64,000 nt of DNA. Source: Micropterix aruncella. Taxonomy: Eukaryota > Arthropoda > Insecta > Lepidoptera > Micropterigidae. The stretch lies in the NCBI GenBank assembly GCA_944548615.1, contig OX155957.1, positions 9,461,597 to 9,525,596 of the forward strand, in the 5' to 3' direction. This document shows positions 1 through 12,312 of this stretch, piece by piece (position 1 is the first letter of the stretch; each line of letters begins with the position of its first letter). The notes under the pieces were generated by a model. It saw only the letters and a list, made by a program, of their open reading frames with translations, did no database searches and was not told where the DNA came from. The position numbers were made by a program, and so were the translations under genes.

Positions 1-199
1 GACCGTCAACCAACTGTCGAGAATTTATAACAATTACGCTATTTATTACAATTATACTATCAAAGAGTTTATTAAACATTTTCTTCTTAGAATTTTTTTT
101 TTTTCTATAAGAAAGAATTTAATTTTTGATTGTAGTGATAACAACTTTTTCACCCCCCCCCCCCCTAAACAGCGTGGGCCCATAGGCCAGGACCTACTT

Positions 200-930
200 G
201 GCCTTATGACTAATTCGGCACTGAACTGTACAGCACATCGCTCTTCGGCATCGCTTCCCCCGGAAATACGTCGTGATGTCCTGAAGTGTCCCGAAGGTGA
301 CAGATGACCCAAGACACCCACTGCACGGACAAGAACCCCACCACAATTGCCTCATATCGCGAAAGTCGTTCATACGCCGATCACAACCGCTCTAAGGCAG
401 TCAATCATCGAACCGCATAACTCAATGGAGGGCCAGGACGTAAAGCAAGAGATAACACCGTTGGGCATACGCCTCTCCAATCACTCTCCATCCGGATCGG
501 TTGTCCGTTTCCCTCATCCAGACAGGTCCAGCTATCTCCTTGATGTCATCGGATCATCGGGCCGGTGGTCTGACCACACTTCTTCTGCCTAACCGGGGTC
601 TCCACTCCAAAACGCGCTTGCTTCACCGTTCGTCGTGTCGTCGGGCCACGTGGCCAGCCCAAGCCCATTTCAGCTTGGCCACTCTTTGACCCACGTCGAC
701 CACCTTCGTGCGCTGTCTGATGAGCTCGTTTCGGACTCGATCGCTCAACGATATGCCGAGCATGACTCGCTCCATGTTACGCTGCACCACCTTAAGCTCG
801 TGGATCATCCCAGCAGTCAGTGTCCATGTTTCACAAGCATACGTCATAGCCGGTAACACGCACTGTTAGGTTCTCTATATACACCTTTGTCTTGAGCGAT
901 TGGGGAATTCTGGACATCAGCACGAGGCTC
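200..930 (-). mobile_element. RTE-type LINE 3' fragment
   Basis: This is the 3' end of a non-LTR retrotransposon read on the minus strand. Its last coding part lies at 422-930 and its 3' UTR at about 200-421. The 3' UTR is matched in the opposite orientation by 14440-14660, which shows that both are copies of one family. The 5' side is cut off where the AT microsatellite at 949 begins. A C-run and T-run at about 95-170 lie beyond the 3' end. The RTE assignment rests on recognising the protein end and is an inference. Confidence 0.7.
422..930 (-). pseudogene. RTE-like reverse transcriptase C-terminal remnant
   Basis: The minus strand encodes the conserved end of an RTE-clade ORF2. A segment ending [12 protein letters not shown] is followed, after a frame change near 870, by [16 protein letters not shown] and then KLKWAWAGHVARR. 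An in-frame TGA near 623-625 stands where the family normally has Trp. Beyond it the frame reopens as SKRVLEWRPRLGRRS and GWRVIGEAYAQR, ending at a stop at 422-424. So there is at least one frameshift and one premature stop, and the copy cannot make the enzyme. It would have acted in target-primed reverse transcription. No host function is indicated. Confidence 0.72.
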
Positions 931-945
931 AGCTTCCCGACTGTT

Positions 946-1734
<789 letters not shown>

Positions 1735-2130
1735 GTCATAGTCATATTTTATTAATTCCAAAAGGTACATACTTTGGAATATGTCATTTTACATTTGCTT
1801 AAGTTATTAACAACTTCATTATGTGTACATATACTTTTTTTGTAAAGACAAGGCACCTTCGGATGAATTACAAAAATCAAACAGACTCAAATCACAAAAA
1901 AATAAACATTAAAAAATAAGTAATCTATCAGTAATTAAACAAAATAGTGAATTAAAGAAATTTTGAATAATCAGTTAATAAACAACATGTTTTGTTTTAC
2001 AAGAAAATTAACACTAAAGTAACTAAATATAGAAAAAAAATAATTTTAGTACCGAATAAAAAAAAAGATTTGAGAAATGATAAAATTATCTTTTAAAATT
2101 TAACACAGCCTTGTCCAATATAACAAAGTA
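1735..2130 (-). repeat. LINE 3' UTR copy (same family as 62510-62870)
   Basis: This segment is clearly homologous to 62510-62870. Shared blocks include the starts TTATTAATTCCAAAA and GTGTACATATACTTTTT and the later ACAGTTAATAAACAA. At 62.5-63.4 kb the block lies directly downstream of a Jockey-like LINE ORF on the minus strand. The copy here is therefore the 3' UTR of the same LINE family, with the coding part missing. Confidence 0.65.
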
Positions 2131-2854
2131 ACACATTTACATACCGGGTCAGCTTTTCGATAATCGCAATTACCAGTATGTAATAATTTTTTGTAGAAAA
2201 TAATTAATAATGGTAATTAATCTTAACGTAAACTTTCATTTTCATTTGTTTTTTGTTCTTTCTCTTTTGTCTATCAATAAATCACTGCTAAAGAAATGTA
2301 TGTATAAATAAGGTATAATAACGGAGATATGTATTGTACACATAGTATTAATGGTAAATAGTGTTAACATATAATTAGTCATAGTTTTATTGTTATATTT
2401 TGTTTTTTTTTATATATAAACGTTGCTTGTTAACCGAAAAAAATTAAAAAAAAATCATCATCATCAAATCACTGATTATAGTGCCGCTGTGGCGCTTTTG
2501 TCACTTGAGATATTGTGATTAAAAATCACTGATATAACACCTAAAAGTAACAACGGACTCAAATATATCCGATATGTATCTGGCTATACCTAAGGGGAGC
2601 AATAATAGACCCACTTTATCACTAAAGAATTTCTACATGGGGGCACTTTCCGCGTTGTATGCACGATTCTAGCAAACAGCGATAGTTACCAAATTAGCTA
2701 TATCTTTACGCTATTTGAAATAATGCTCCTTAAATCACAAGGTCAAAGACAATACGAACAAACAGAGAACTTTTAAAACTAAACAGGTAACGAGAGGAAG
2801 TCAGCTTCCATTATCGCAGATGGGTGGTATTCAAGGTTGCATAGCCGTACGTAG
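2131..2854. other. AT-rich interval, nothing identified
   Basis: No recognisable gene. A small direct repeat built on AAATCACTGAT flanks about 70 bp near 2465-2535. The rest is unassigned. Confidence 0.45.
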
Positions 2855-3075
2855 ACTGGCGATGTTGCGCTAACTGTCAACACCAAACAAGAAATCCTCG
2901 GAGATGAGTTCATTTTGAGTGCTAGAGCGTTTCACGCGCGGTGGGCTGCCAAACCAGCCGTGAATATTGGGGCCAGGCGTCGGCGCAACAAGCAGGCTCA
3001 GCGCAGCGCAGCGCAGGAGTCATCGCCGCGACGAGTGAAAGGAAACCGCCTCATGCGCTCACTGCACCGTGCATA
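2855..3075 (+). other. GC-rich open frame without ATG start, unknown
   Basis: A frame stays open from a TAG at 2855 to a TAG at 3075 and reads through NTKQEILGDEFILSARAF, then RRRRNKQAQRSAAQESSPRR. It has no upstream ATG, is much more GC-rich than its surroundings, and contains a short GCGCA tandem near 3000-3015. It could be a fragment of a transposon gag or transposase, or a host exon. I do not recognise it. An overlapping frame starting GTG at 2941 is less convincing. Confidence 0.25.
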
Positions 3076-3304
3076 GCGGAAATCGTCTATTTCGAAACTG
3101 AGAAAACATCTTACCGTACCTGACGCTACCAACATGGAAGCGTTTACCTAAATAATTAAATCAGTATGCAATTATACATTTAATATGCAAAATACTGGAT
3201 GGGGATTTATTGAAGTAGAGAATACGCCGCTATGAAGAATAATGAAGCTTATAATAAGGTAATAGTCATTGAAGGGTGCCAATATTTATGGGTGAAATCG
3301 CCAC

Positions 3305-3595
3305 TCAATGGGAGTTATAACGAGTTATAACGCCGTTCGAGATATCTCTCATGGAGAGAACGGTAAAACCACAGTATACCAGACAGTAACTTCTCTTAGA
3401 ACAAAATTGAAATCGAAGCGAATACGTCACGAGTCGTAAGCGCTCGGATATGGTCGCCAGATATCCGCTAATCGCCCCCAAACGTTCGAAAAGTCGCCAA
3501 CCTTTACCTGCGCCTAACGTTAACCCTCTGCCCACATTCCTCGCACCCTCTTCCCGCAATGCCCTGTAGCTCGAGAGTAAACCTACTCTTTGGTT
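3305..3595. other. Moderately GC-rich unclassified segment
   Basis: An 84-codon minus-strand frame (3305-3559) covers this stretch but has no recognisable domain and starts inside repeat-like sequence. It precedes a Z copy. I treat it as repeat-derived rather than a gene. Confidence 0.3.
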
Positions 3596-3599
3596 TTTG

Positions 3600-3960
3600 T
3601 ATACTGTGGTAAAGCTACACCAGCAACCGGCAGAGAATACTGAGTCCTAAGAATCCAACGCCTCACCGCGAGACACTGTGAAGCAAGCACAACGGGCCAA
3701 CCTCGCGCTCTTACTACCTACCAGATTTGGATGAATTTCTCCGTCCTCCAGTGTGGTCACAGATTAGAGGTCGCTTGTGCGGCCGCTACCTGATGTTAGC
3801 GATAATTTAGTTCGAATTTATCAGGGACCGTGCGCCCTTTGCCCATTAATTTCACTCGGGATAGGGTCGCCAACGGATCGTATTAAGGGGGCCGACTATA
3901 GGTCAACAGCTAGCATAGCTGCTTGCAGGAAATGTGCTTGCTTGAAAGGAGTAGAAATAC
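3600..3960 (+). repeat. Family Z copy (diverged)
   Basis: GC-rich sequence whose core at about 3755-3830 (CACAGATTAGAGGTCGCTTG, then CTACCTGATGTTAGCG) matches the reverse complement of 13800-13860. The following CAACGGATCGT block also matches. Family Z recurs at 12.3, 13.6, 20.2, 20.6, 29.7 and 49 kb. The open frame at 3777-4001 is a by-product of the repeat. Confidence 0.6.
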
Positions 3961-4219
3961 GCAAGATAAACGGATTTAGCGGCTTCAAGAACGGCGAATG
4001 ATGAATTTGCTATCTGCTCATTTTTTTACTGAGATCATTTAAGTGATCAGACCATCGTTATTTTGATCCAATTTCTAATCCGAGGTATTTAGTGGAGGGA
4101 ACATTTTCTAGTTTGTCAGACCCAAAGTATAAGTTCATTTCATTGGAAATAGGTGGCCGCAACGAGATGCATATTACTTTTGATTTATTTACATTAAGTG
4201 ACAATTTATTTACTTGGAA

Positions 4220-4500
4220 CCCTATGCTAACCCTCTCCCGGTAATTCGTCGGAGTGCACAGCCGATTGACTGACGTCGCAAAGTATGCAAACCGCCAAGA
4301 ACCGCCCGAGTTGTCCCTCGCTCCCCCAGATCGAACCTAATTTCCCACCTGTCCAAGACTGGACCGCAAGCAGGGTTCATAGAGGCCTATCCTGGTTAGA
4401 CCCTCTTCGAGGAGGCTAAATTGAACCGTGAGTTAGGCCGACCTTAACCCCTCAAGCCCCGATTGGCCGATATCGGCCACAAAACGATTCAGCGTGACGG
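4220..4500. repeat. Family Z-related GC-rich fragment
   Basis: The block containing CACAGCCGATTGACTGACGTC resembles 21552-21600. The block CTCTTCGAGGAGGCTAAATT resembles 30150-30190, inside a larger Z copy. Boundaries are not resolved. Confidence 0.45.
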
Positions 4501-5289
4501 CCCCGTTTTAATTTTATTTTAATTTAATTTGTTTGATTTTATTATGTTTTATTATGTTTATATGTTTAATTTTAATTATGGGTACAGTGGTTTGACAGTA
4601 ATTAATGTTTTGGTGAGACAGTGTCGTAATTCTATTTTTTTACTAATTTTTACTAATTTTTTTTGGGACAGCAACTTGTCAATCGGCTGAGGGGCCGAGG
4701 CCTGAAGGGTTAAAACAAAGGTAGGCACAAGCAGCACGGTCCCATTAGGTCCCATACACAGCAATAGTCCGAACTTTCATAACATACCTATGCCGCAGTC
4801 GTATCGTGTACTCGGCATTTTTAGCCTCTGTGCATTTGGTGCGTTGCACCTACGTGCCCTAGATCCATAGGCCCTTTAGTCATGTTGAGTCCCCCTTAGC
4901 TTTGGCGTACGAGGTGCGATTGCTTTTACGCCCTTCGGCTACGTAACGACCAAATTTGGTTGTACATCATAACATCGTTTTCTACGTAACGACCAATATT
5001 GGCGGCTTGCCCCCGGAGCGCACAGTAATATTATTTTCTAATTCGAACGCATCCTAAAATCTATACCAAATATCTCATTATTGCCATAGATACATAGATG
5101 GCCGCTAGAATAATTTCGCGCGTCATTTCGCGGATATCTCTGGTAAAATTCCATTGTCAAACATCATATTTATTTTTTTTCTCGAGAAATCATCAAAATT
5201 TTTATTGGTTTTTATGACCTAATATCTAAATAATTTTGTACATAAATAAGCAAAACTAAATGTTATCTTTTATAGAGAATCTAATAGTA
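4501..5289. other. Intergenic; short local repeats only
   Basis: Holds AT-rich sequence, then a near-duplicated CTACGTAACGACCAA motif at about 4939 and 4982. No gene or complete element is recognised. Confidence 0.4.
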
Positions 5290-5596
5290 ACACGATAGTA
5301 TTTACAATTTATAAATAGGGTTCCGTATTTTTCCGTAAGACAAGTACAAGTTAGAAATGCAGGGTTTTTTTAACTTTTTCGACTTTTTCATATTTGTTCA
5401 TAAATTGTTTTATAAAATGAGATTTCAATATTCTATATACGAAATTTTAATGCGATCATTGCACAGTTATTCTTTTTATGATTGCTATAGTAGTTCCATA
5501 GATATAGTACTTTTTGTCGAGCGCGGCGATATTGCAAGAAATTCCAATAAATTGCCTTGGCCTGCCATGAAATTATGCCGCTACTCGAAGGGTTAA
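5290..5596. mobile_element. piggyBac-like MITE fragment
   Basis: The segment AATGCGATCATTGCACAG, TTATTCTTTTT and the end CTCGAAGGG followed by TTAA (5593-5596) parallels the element at 37215-37537, which is bounded by TTAA on both sides. The left boundary is unclear here. The ORFs at 5357-5754 are AT-rich chance frames. Confidence 0.4.
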
Positions 5597-6310
5597 ATCA
5601 AAACAACATAAAAATAAAGAGAGAAGTTTACAGAGAAGAAGCTGCATATACACACTGCGAGAAATATAACGATGTAATACACGGAAATACGCATGTTTCA
5701 ACAAGAATTACGTATATAAATCGGACTGTGGTCCATACGTATGAATTAACATGACGCTTAACGGTGTTGACGTGACGGTAGTTTCCGTGCCGTAATGTTA
5801 AAACACAAAATTATTTCATTACATCGCGATCTTGGGCTCTCGCTTCTAAAGTGACAGCATGTGTCGGATACGTACAGTATACTGTTAGTCCCGTATTAAC
5901 CGCACGGAAAATGTTGATACATAAAATCGAGTAATGGAGCTTCAACAAAATTCCTTGTAATTCAACAAAATTACGATTGAAACATCGTTATTCTATATAA
6001 AACCGAAATAACAAGATGGTTATGTAAGAATCAATCCACTCAATCCAGTATATGCACTGAGAAAAATCTCAGTGCATACAGAAATCTCAAGCTGGTATTT
6101 TACTGCTAATCGATTTAAAAATATAATTTATTCACAAAAATAGTCAACATTACAGCATACAACTAATTAGTTTCCTAAAAATAAATTACACGTGCCTTAA
6201 TCTACGAAAAATAATAATATTTATTAAAGTAATGATATTCAGACGAAAGAAACAATCCAAATTAAATCAAGCCCCCCTCCCCACAATACCAAGTTCAAGT
6301 ATAATAAAGA
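5597..6310. other. Intergenic, nothing identified
   Basis: Unique-looking AT-rich sequence without recognisable coding or repeat structure, apart from a duplicated AATTCAACAAAATT motif at about 5940-5970. Confidence 0.4.
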
Positions 6311-6332
6311 ATTGAATTGAATTGAATTGAAT
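6311..6332. repeat. (GAATT)n microsatellite
   Basis: Four tandem GAATT units, adjoining the 3' A-rich stretch before it. Confidence 0.85.
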
Positions 6333-6709
6333 TTATTTTCATTAACCTATCTGTGTGTAAAAGCATTGATTATGGTAGGTAATCAATGGTAGAAGTTATA
6401 TTTCCCATTAATATTAAAAATTACAAATAATAATTGCACAAACAATTATAAAAAATCTCTACTAAACTCTAGTAAAAAAGTAATAAAAAATAGGAATTCA
6501 GGTCATCAGTAATTTAAAAATAAAGAAATTCAGGAATTTAGAAAGTGTGGTTTTCAGGCACGTAGTTTTTAAAAAATTCTCGAAGGAGGACATCCAGACC
6601 CCCTACTCATAAAAGGGCCCCTCAAGTCTTTAGCTGAGAGCCCCCAAAGGAGCCAGTTCGGGCCTGAAAATGAATGTAAATTTCAGATTTAATAAATATA
6701 TTTTTATGA

Positions 6710-6860
6710 GGGGGGAATCCACAGAGTGATCTTCAAATTCAAATTCAATAATATTAATAAAACGCTTTATTTCTTAAGAATAAAGCGTTTTATTATTATT
6801 ATTATTATTATTACCTATTGAATTTGAATTTGTAGATCACTCTGTAGATTCCCCCCCCCC
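6710..6860. mobile_element. Foldback element with nested hairpin
   Basis: The left arm begins GGGGGGAATCCACAGAGTGA and continues to CAAATTCAATA. The right arm is its near-complete inverse, ending in TAGATT and a long C-run. Between the arms sits a second perfect 15-bp stem, AATAAAACGCTTTAT (6756-6770) against 6780-6794. The motif ATCCACAGAGTGATCTA recurs just outside at about 6878. It looks like a small non-autonomous palindromic element. Confidence 0.6.
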
Positions 6861-6899
6861 CCCCCCCTTCCCTGCAATCCACAGAGTGATCTATCTCTG

Positions 6900-8768
6900 T
6901 GTAGCACTAGTCTAGTGCATGTCCAGGCCGGACTCCACGGATATTCTATGCAGAAAATCCCCGTTTCATAGCAAGTGAATGAAATCAGTATCGCAGTATC
7001 GGTGCGGAATGTGCACAATGCCCTTTCTTAATATAGGCAAGTCAAGCGGACGTTCGCGGCTTTCTGTTTAGACTTTCTGTACACAACTCACAACGATGCT
7101 GCATCCTGAAATATCGCAGAGCAGACAACTACTGCTACATACTGATTTGTAATTAATTTATACTCAGTGCGAATACTGTGTTGCAGCGGAGAAAGTATCA
7201 ACCCGAGGGCACAGACAAACGAAGGGTACTAATCGAGGGTGTACCTATATAATACGGCTGGAAAACAATGAGCCCTCAGGTTCTTTGCCAATCTCAGAGC
7301 TCAAACCTATAGCTTAATTTGTAGCTGGTCCAACTCGTTTCATCCGGGATGTTTTTTTCAAACTAAAATTAGGCAAGAATTAATTCGGTAGTTTTTTTTC
7401 GAAGTTCTTATTTTTGCAGAATTTTAGTGAAACACTAATGCATTCTAAAAGTTGTCCACCACCTTTAAACGATTCATCAACTCATTGGCATTATCATATT
7501 ATAACAAAAATCGGCATCTGAATTCTATATTGTTATTTTGGCTTGTCTTTATCAATATTTCTCTTTTCTCATAAGATATAAGATCTCTTTTCGCATTTCT
7601 CATAAGATATAGTTTATACTGAAAAAAACTTTATGATACTTTAGGGCCTTTAATTACTCGTATAATATCTGTAAAGCCATTGGCCCATTCCTCGTTTCTC
7701 AGTCGCATATTATATTTGTGGGTATTCTATTTTGCATCATTGAAGAATAATATCTTATAGAAGAATATTATGTTATTATGTGAAATGTGGAATAAATCAA
7801 CAGGCAGATAAAATTTTATAAATTGTTAATTTTTGGCCACATTTATTTGCTGCTAAAGTTGAAACAAGGAAGTAATGAACTTGTGGGACTATAGCATTCC
7901 TCAGAAAACTCTCAATTTATACAATAGAGAAAAAATGTCAGTCTTACATTTCAGTCTGATATCAGCCTAATTTCGAGTATTAGCATTACCAGATTATTAT
8001 GAAATTAGTTTAAAGATAAAAAAAAACAATAATTTAGAATCTCACTATGCGCTGGTACAAGAATATATCCAAAAGATAGTTTGAAGGTAACATTGTTAAA
8101 ACGTAGTTAGATTTTCCGTTTTAAAGTTTTGATGCCGCGAGGCGCGCTCCTCAAAATGTTATTTTGCTAATGCAATGTGATATTTAGAGTAATATCTCTG
8201 GGCTGTAGTCTAGGGCCCTAGTTTTTTGGGGCACTTGGCAGCCCTGCCCCTATTGGGCATGAAGGCAGAGCTAACCCAGAGTGCAGTCCAAACGGCCATG
8301 GCCTTGGTCCTCGTTTGCACGCTTTGGTACGGAACCCTAAATATATTTTAATTAGTGGAGTACGAATTTTTACAACTTTTTTATGAATAAACAAAATTAC
8401 AAACAGCTCTTAGCGCCCTCTGTGCTATGGCAACGAAAATACGGCTATAGGTCTCGACTCGACTAGTCTCACGCGGTTTGTGTCTCGGCTATGTTTAGTT
8501 CGCTCGATCGCCTTTGGGAGGCGGTAGCGGCAATAATATGTTTTTAAATTACATGTCGTGTCTTTTAATCGCTATACATGCTTCAAAACAGAATCAGAAT
8601 TTTTATTCTTAAGTAATTCATTTCGGAAACCTTATTATGTAGCTTAACTTCACATAAATGTAGTCTAAATTCGTCCCATTTTTTAGTGTTTTCTTCAAAG
8701 CTTTTAAATTAAATTCTAACTAAAGTTATTATCTTGCTAATATGATGTGTAAAGAATTTATATATAAA
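6900..8768. other. Long interval without recognisable genes
   Basis: I find no protein family, tRNA or complete element here. A GC-richer block at about 8140-8335 has an inverted pair (CTCTGGGCTGTAGTC against the AACCCAGAGTGCAGTCC region) and ends in TACGGAACCCTAAA. This suggests another unclassified repeat. Confidence 0.4.
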
Positions 8769-8990
8769 TCCTACTACTATATAAACGCGAAAGTTTGTAA
8801 GAATGTATGTATGGATGTCTGTTACTCTTTCACGCAAAAACTACTGAATGGATATTGATGAAACTTTACAATAAAATAGCTTACACATCAGAATACCACA
8901 TAGGCTATAATTTATAAATATATATAGTTTTCTATCATCATTATCACATTATTCCATCACGACGCGGGTGAAACCGCGGTGCGCAGCTAG
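8769..8990 (+). mobile_element. Short non-autonomous Helitron
   Basis: Starts TCCTACTACTATATAAACGC after an A and ends GCGCAGCTAG before a T. It therefore has the TC start, CTAG end and A/T insertion site expected of Helitrons, with no target duplication. The interior CTCTTTCACGCAAAAACTAC block is characteristic of insect Helitron relatives. It is 222 bp long and has no Rep/helicase coding. Confidence 0.75.
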
Positions 8991-9005
8991 TCTTTTATAA
9001 ATCTA

Positions 9006-9748
9006 CTAGCTGACCCGTGCCCACTTCGTTGGGCGGTAAAACATTTTACCTACTTGTTATGAAATTATGAGTGTGGTTTGGTTAGTACTGAGTGCTATGA
9101 TTTATTTCCTGACTGCCAAAAGACGGGTTATATTTTTACTGCATATGTATGTATGTATTTGCATGCCAATTTGACTATATTACCGTTATTTGTGAGTGTC
9201 TTCTTGTGAGTGTCTTATTTGTGAGTATCTTATCTCTTTAACCATTTATGCAGTAAAAGTAAAATTATATGCAGTAAAAGGGAAAAGTCTTTTGTTTTAA
9301 ATACTTGAGACGTTAAATTTACTTATTTTGATAATAATTCATAATTGTTAATAATATGACCAATAAACTAACGATTTAAATTATTTTTTTAATGTGAAAA
9401 ACTACTTTTTGTGACTTAAATATAAAAGTTTGACATATGCTGTCGCTGACTTTTTTGTAGGCATTATTAAGCTCTACAACTTTTTTCTAGAACTTTATCA
9501 TATATCTCTCATAGTTGAGGCAGCGTTAGTTAGAAACCTTTTCGTTCGACCGTTTTTTCCGACTTACTTTGGAAATCCGACTACCACGAAAAAGTCTTTA
9601 CATTTTTGGATTAATAATATATAAGCTATGACACTCACAAATAACGTGGCTTTCTATTCGTAAAAGAATTTTCAAAATCGGTTCTGTAGATCCAGAGATT
9701 TCTTCCTACAACCTCACAATCTTTACCTCTTTATAATATTAGTATAGA
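9006..9748 (-). mobile_element. Non-autonomous Helitron (TCTATACTAATATT family)
   Basis: Read on the minus strand it starts TCTATACTAATATTATAAAG at 9748 and ends in ACGGGTCAG followed by CTAG at 9006-9009. Flanks are consistent with insertion between A and T. It is 743 bp long and related to copies at 9786, 32919 and 39261. The 64-codon frame at 9430-9624 lies inside it and is not a gene. Confidence 0.75.
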
Positions 9749-9785
9749 TAGACGACACGGTCGCGGTTCCATACCTACCTATGTC

Positions 9786-10291
9786 GTATTATCTCTTTAA
9801 CTATTTATGCAGTAAAAGGAAAAAGTGTTTTGTTTTTAACACTTAATACGATAAATTTACTTATTTTGATAATAATTCATAATTGTTGATAATATGACCA
9901 ATAAACATGACCTAACGATTTAAATTATTTTTTTTAATTTGAAAAACTACTTTTTGTGACTTAAATATAAAAGTTACATATATGCTGTCGCTGACTTTTT
10001 TGTAGGCATTATCAAGCTCTACACCTTTTTTCTAGAACTTAATCATATATCTCTCATCGTTAAGGCAGCGTTAGTTAGAAACGTTTTCGTTCGACCGTTT
10101 TTTCCGACTTACTTTGGAAATCCTACTACCACTAAAAAGTCTTTACATTTTTCGGATTAATATATAGCCTATGACACTCACAAATAACGTGGATTTCTAT
10201 TGGTAAAAGAATTTTCAAAATCGGTTCAGTAAATCCAGAGATTACTTCCTACAACGTCACAAACTTTACCTCTTTATAATATTAGTATAGA
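9786..10291 (-). mobile_element. Helitron fragment, tandem partner
   Basis: Repeats the 5' two thirds of the preceding Helitron (9006-9748) in the same orientation, with the TCTATACTAATATT start at 10291. It lacks the CTAG terminus. The two copies are separated by only about 37 bp. Confidence 0.7.
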
Positions 10292-10299
10292 TTAAAACT

Positions 10300-10560
10300 G
10301 CTTCCACAGCGGCGCCGACCGCGACCTTAGGTTGCGAGCGCATGTCCCAATGGCGACGTCACATGTCGCTATGGCGCCGTGAGCGACGACAGCGCTAATT
10401 TTACGCGGTGGTCGCGCGCAATCAAGTAGTTATAACCGTGTACTCATAGAGGGCGCTAAAAAATACCCCAACCGTAATCGTACCCCGCTTCATCTCACCC
10501 GTCGCCTGTCTCAAAAGAAAGTTGAATTTGATTTAGCCAATAGCGTCACCTAAGAGCATT
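10300..10560. other. GC-rich, CpG-rich island in AT-rich surroundings
   Basis: Contains many CpGs and a near-palindromic GCGACGTCACATGTCGC motif. It could be a promoter or 5' exon region, or an old GC-rich repeat. No open frame with a recognised protein is present. Confidence 0.3.
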
Positions 10561-11079
10561 AATTGTAAAATGTTAAAATGAAATCACGGCAAAAATCTTG
10601 GCCCTAGTTATAATATATTTAATATTTGGTTGTACACACATTCATTTACATATTCATGTAAACATTAGACTGTTTTACAAAAGCGAAAAATTTTATTTTT
10701 CATAATCATATCGAAAATATATGGTTAGAAATGGTAAAAAAAAAATTAATACAAAAAAAAGTTTGCCCAATTATAATAAAAATTAAATTCCACCGAATCT
10801 TTTTTGACCGTTTCCAACAACATTTTCGATTTAATTAAAAAAAATATACTTACAACACAAAAGCCGTTGTTGGTGGAAGCTCGTGCCACGTGTTGAGTAC
10901 TTTTGAGGTTATGAAAATCACTTGATTAACTAATCGTGCAAAATACACTCTAAATTGATAATTTTATTATTATTAATAAAATAGGAATGATTAATAGTTA
11001 ATATGAGAATTACACTGAGATAGCAAAATAATAATTGTCAACGTTACTACTACACTTGATGCATAAACAATAATGATGG

Positions 11080-11555
11080 CCGACAACTGTGTAGGGAGTG
11101 AGAGAAGTCTTATTGTGTGAGAGAAACAGGAGACCGGCTTCGTTCTCATCCCTACTCCGTGCTGTTTACTGGGTGAGAAGTGACACCTGTAGACAACTGG
11201 CGGGGATAACTAATTAAATGACGATTGATCAGTTATCGACCGGGGATGAAAAATGATTAAATTACTAAAATGGCTATTAAAAATAAGGGTTGGTGATAAA
11301 AGGGTAAAAATTTAGGGTTGTATGTATTTTTTAGGCGACATAATAAAAAAATAAAGAAATTAAAAAAATGTCTAAAAATTAAAGAAAAATGTTTAGGGTG
11401 GACAACCCTTATCACTAAGGGGTATGAAAAATAGATGTTGGCCGATTCTCAGACCTACTCAATATGCTCACAAAATTTCATGAGAATCGGTCAAGCCGTT
11501 TCGGAGGAGTACGGGAACGAACATTGTGACACGAGAATTTTATATATAAGATATA
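11080..11555 (+). repeat. LINE 3' tail-like repeat
   Basis: The block from AAGGGGTATGAAAAATAGAT to AATTTTATATATAAGAT, with CATGAGAATCGGTCAAGCC inside, has the form of a widespread insect LINE (RTE-like) 3' tail. No coding part is preserved. The assignment is from family recognition only. Confidence 0.45.
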
Positions 11556-11685
11556 TAGATTTTTCTTCAGCGACATATTTTTCCCTCAAAATTTGAAATA
11601 TGCTTATATTTTGTGAAATATATTTCTCCTTATAACTCAACAACGGATCAAATTTGGTAAAATATTACAAATATGAAACTAGGTT

Positions 11686-11835
11686 GTAGAGCAGTTACCT
11701 AATTTGCAGTGTAGGTACCTAATTTGCAGCGTGTGTAGTTTGTTACATAGTCTTTGTCTAATTACAGTTAAAACTTTTAATTTTGTGTTTTATTTTTGTA
11801 TGCAAATAAATATTTAGTATATTTAAATATTTATT
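11686..11835 (+). repeat. Family X LINE 3' end
   Basis: AATTTGCAGCGTGTGTAG, then CATAGTCTTTGTCTA and a tail of TGCAAATAAAT, matches the 3' end of the LINE at 42262-43075 and of the copy at 57168-57520. This copy is 5' truncated and carries a small internal duplication of ACCTAATTTGCAG. Confidence 0.6.
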
Positions 11836-12261
11836 ATCTTTAATGCGTATCAATTCGTTTTTTTAATAAAAACATAAAATGTGCATTTCGAGTTTTACAA
11901 TAAGTTTTCTTGTCCTTATAATTTGCCAATTATAGACTTCTTACGATATTAACAAAGACTAAAAAAGTCTTACACAATAAAATCTAAGCCTTTATCCAAT
12001 ATGGTACCATAGAATGATTATGTAAAGTAAAACACCCACTAAAAGATTATCCACCTACGCAGGTAATCAATTATAAGGAATTTGTCAAAACATTTAAGGT
12101 CGTTCCGAACAAAACGGTCATAGATACAGCTATCTATTTTATTTATGGTTAATAAGTTGATGTTGATAGTATCGTTGTTCTGGTACGGGCTGACTGTTTG
12201 ACAGAGGCCACACGACTTTTGGGCCTGCAATTTTGAGTTTTGAAAATTATAGGATCAATAG
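11836..12261. other. Intergenic, nothing identified
   Basis: AT-rich sequence. The minus-strand 63-codon frame (12039-12230) has no recognisable domain. Confidence 0.4.
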
Positions 12262-12312
12262 TAGGGCGGTGTCGACTACAACGGGCAAACCCGTCACCTC
12301 AGGCTGGTATAA

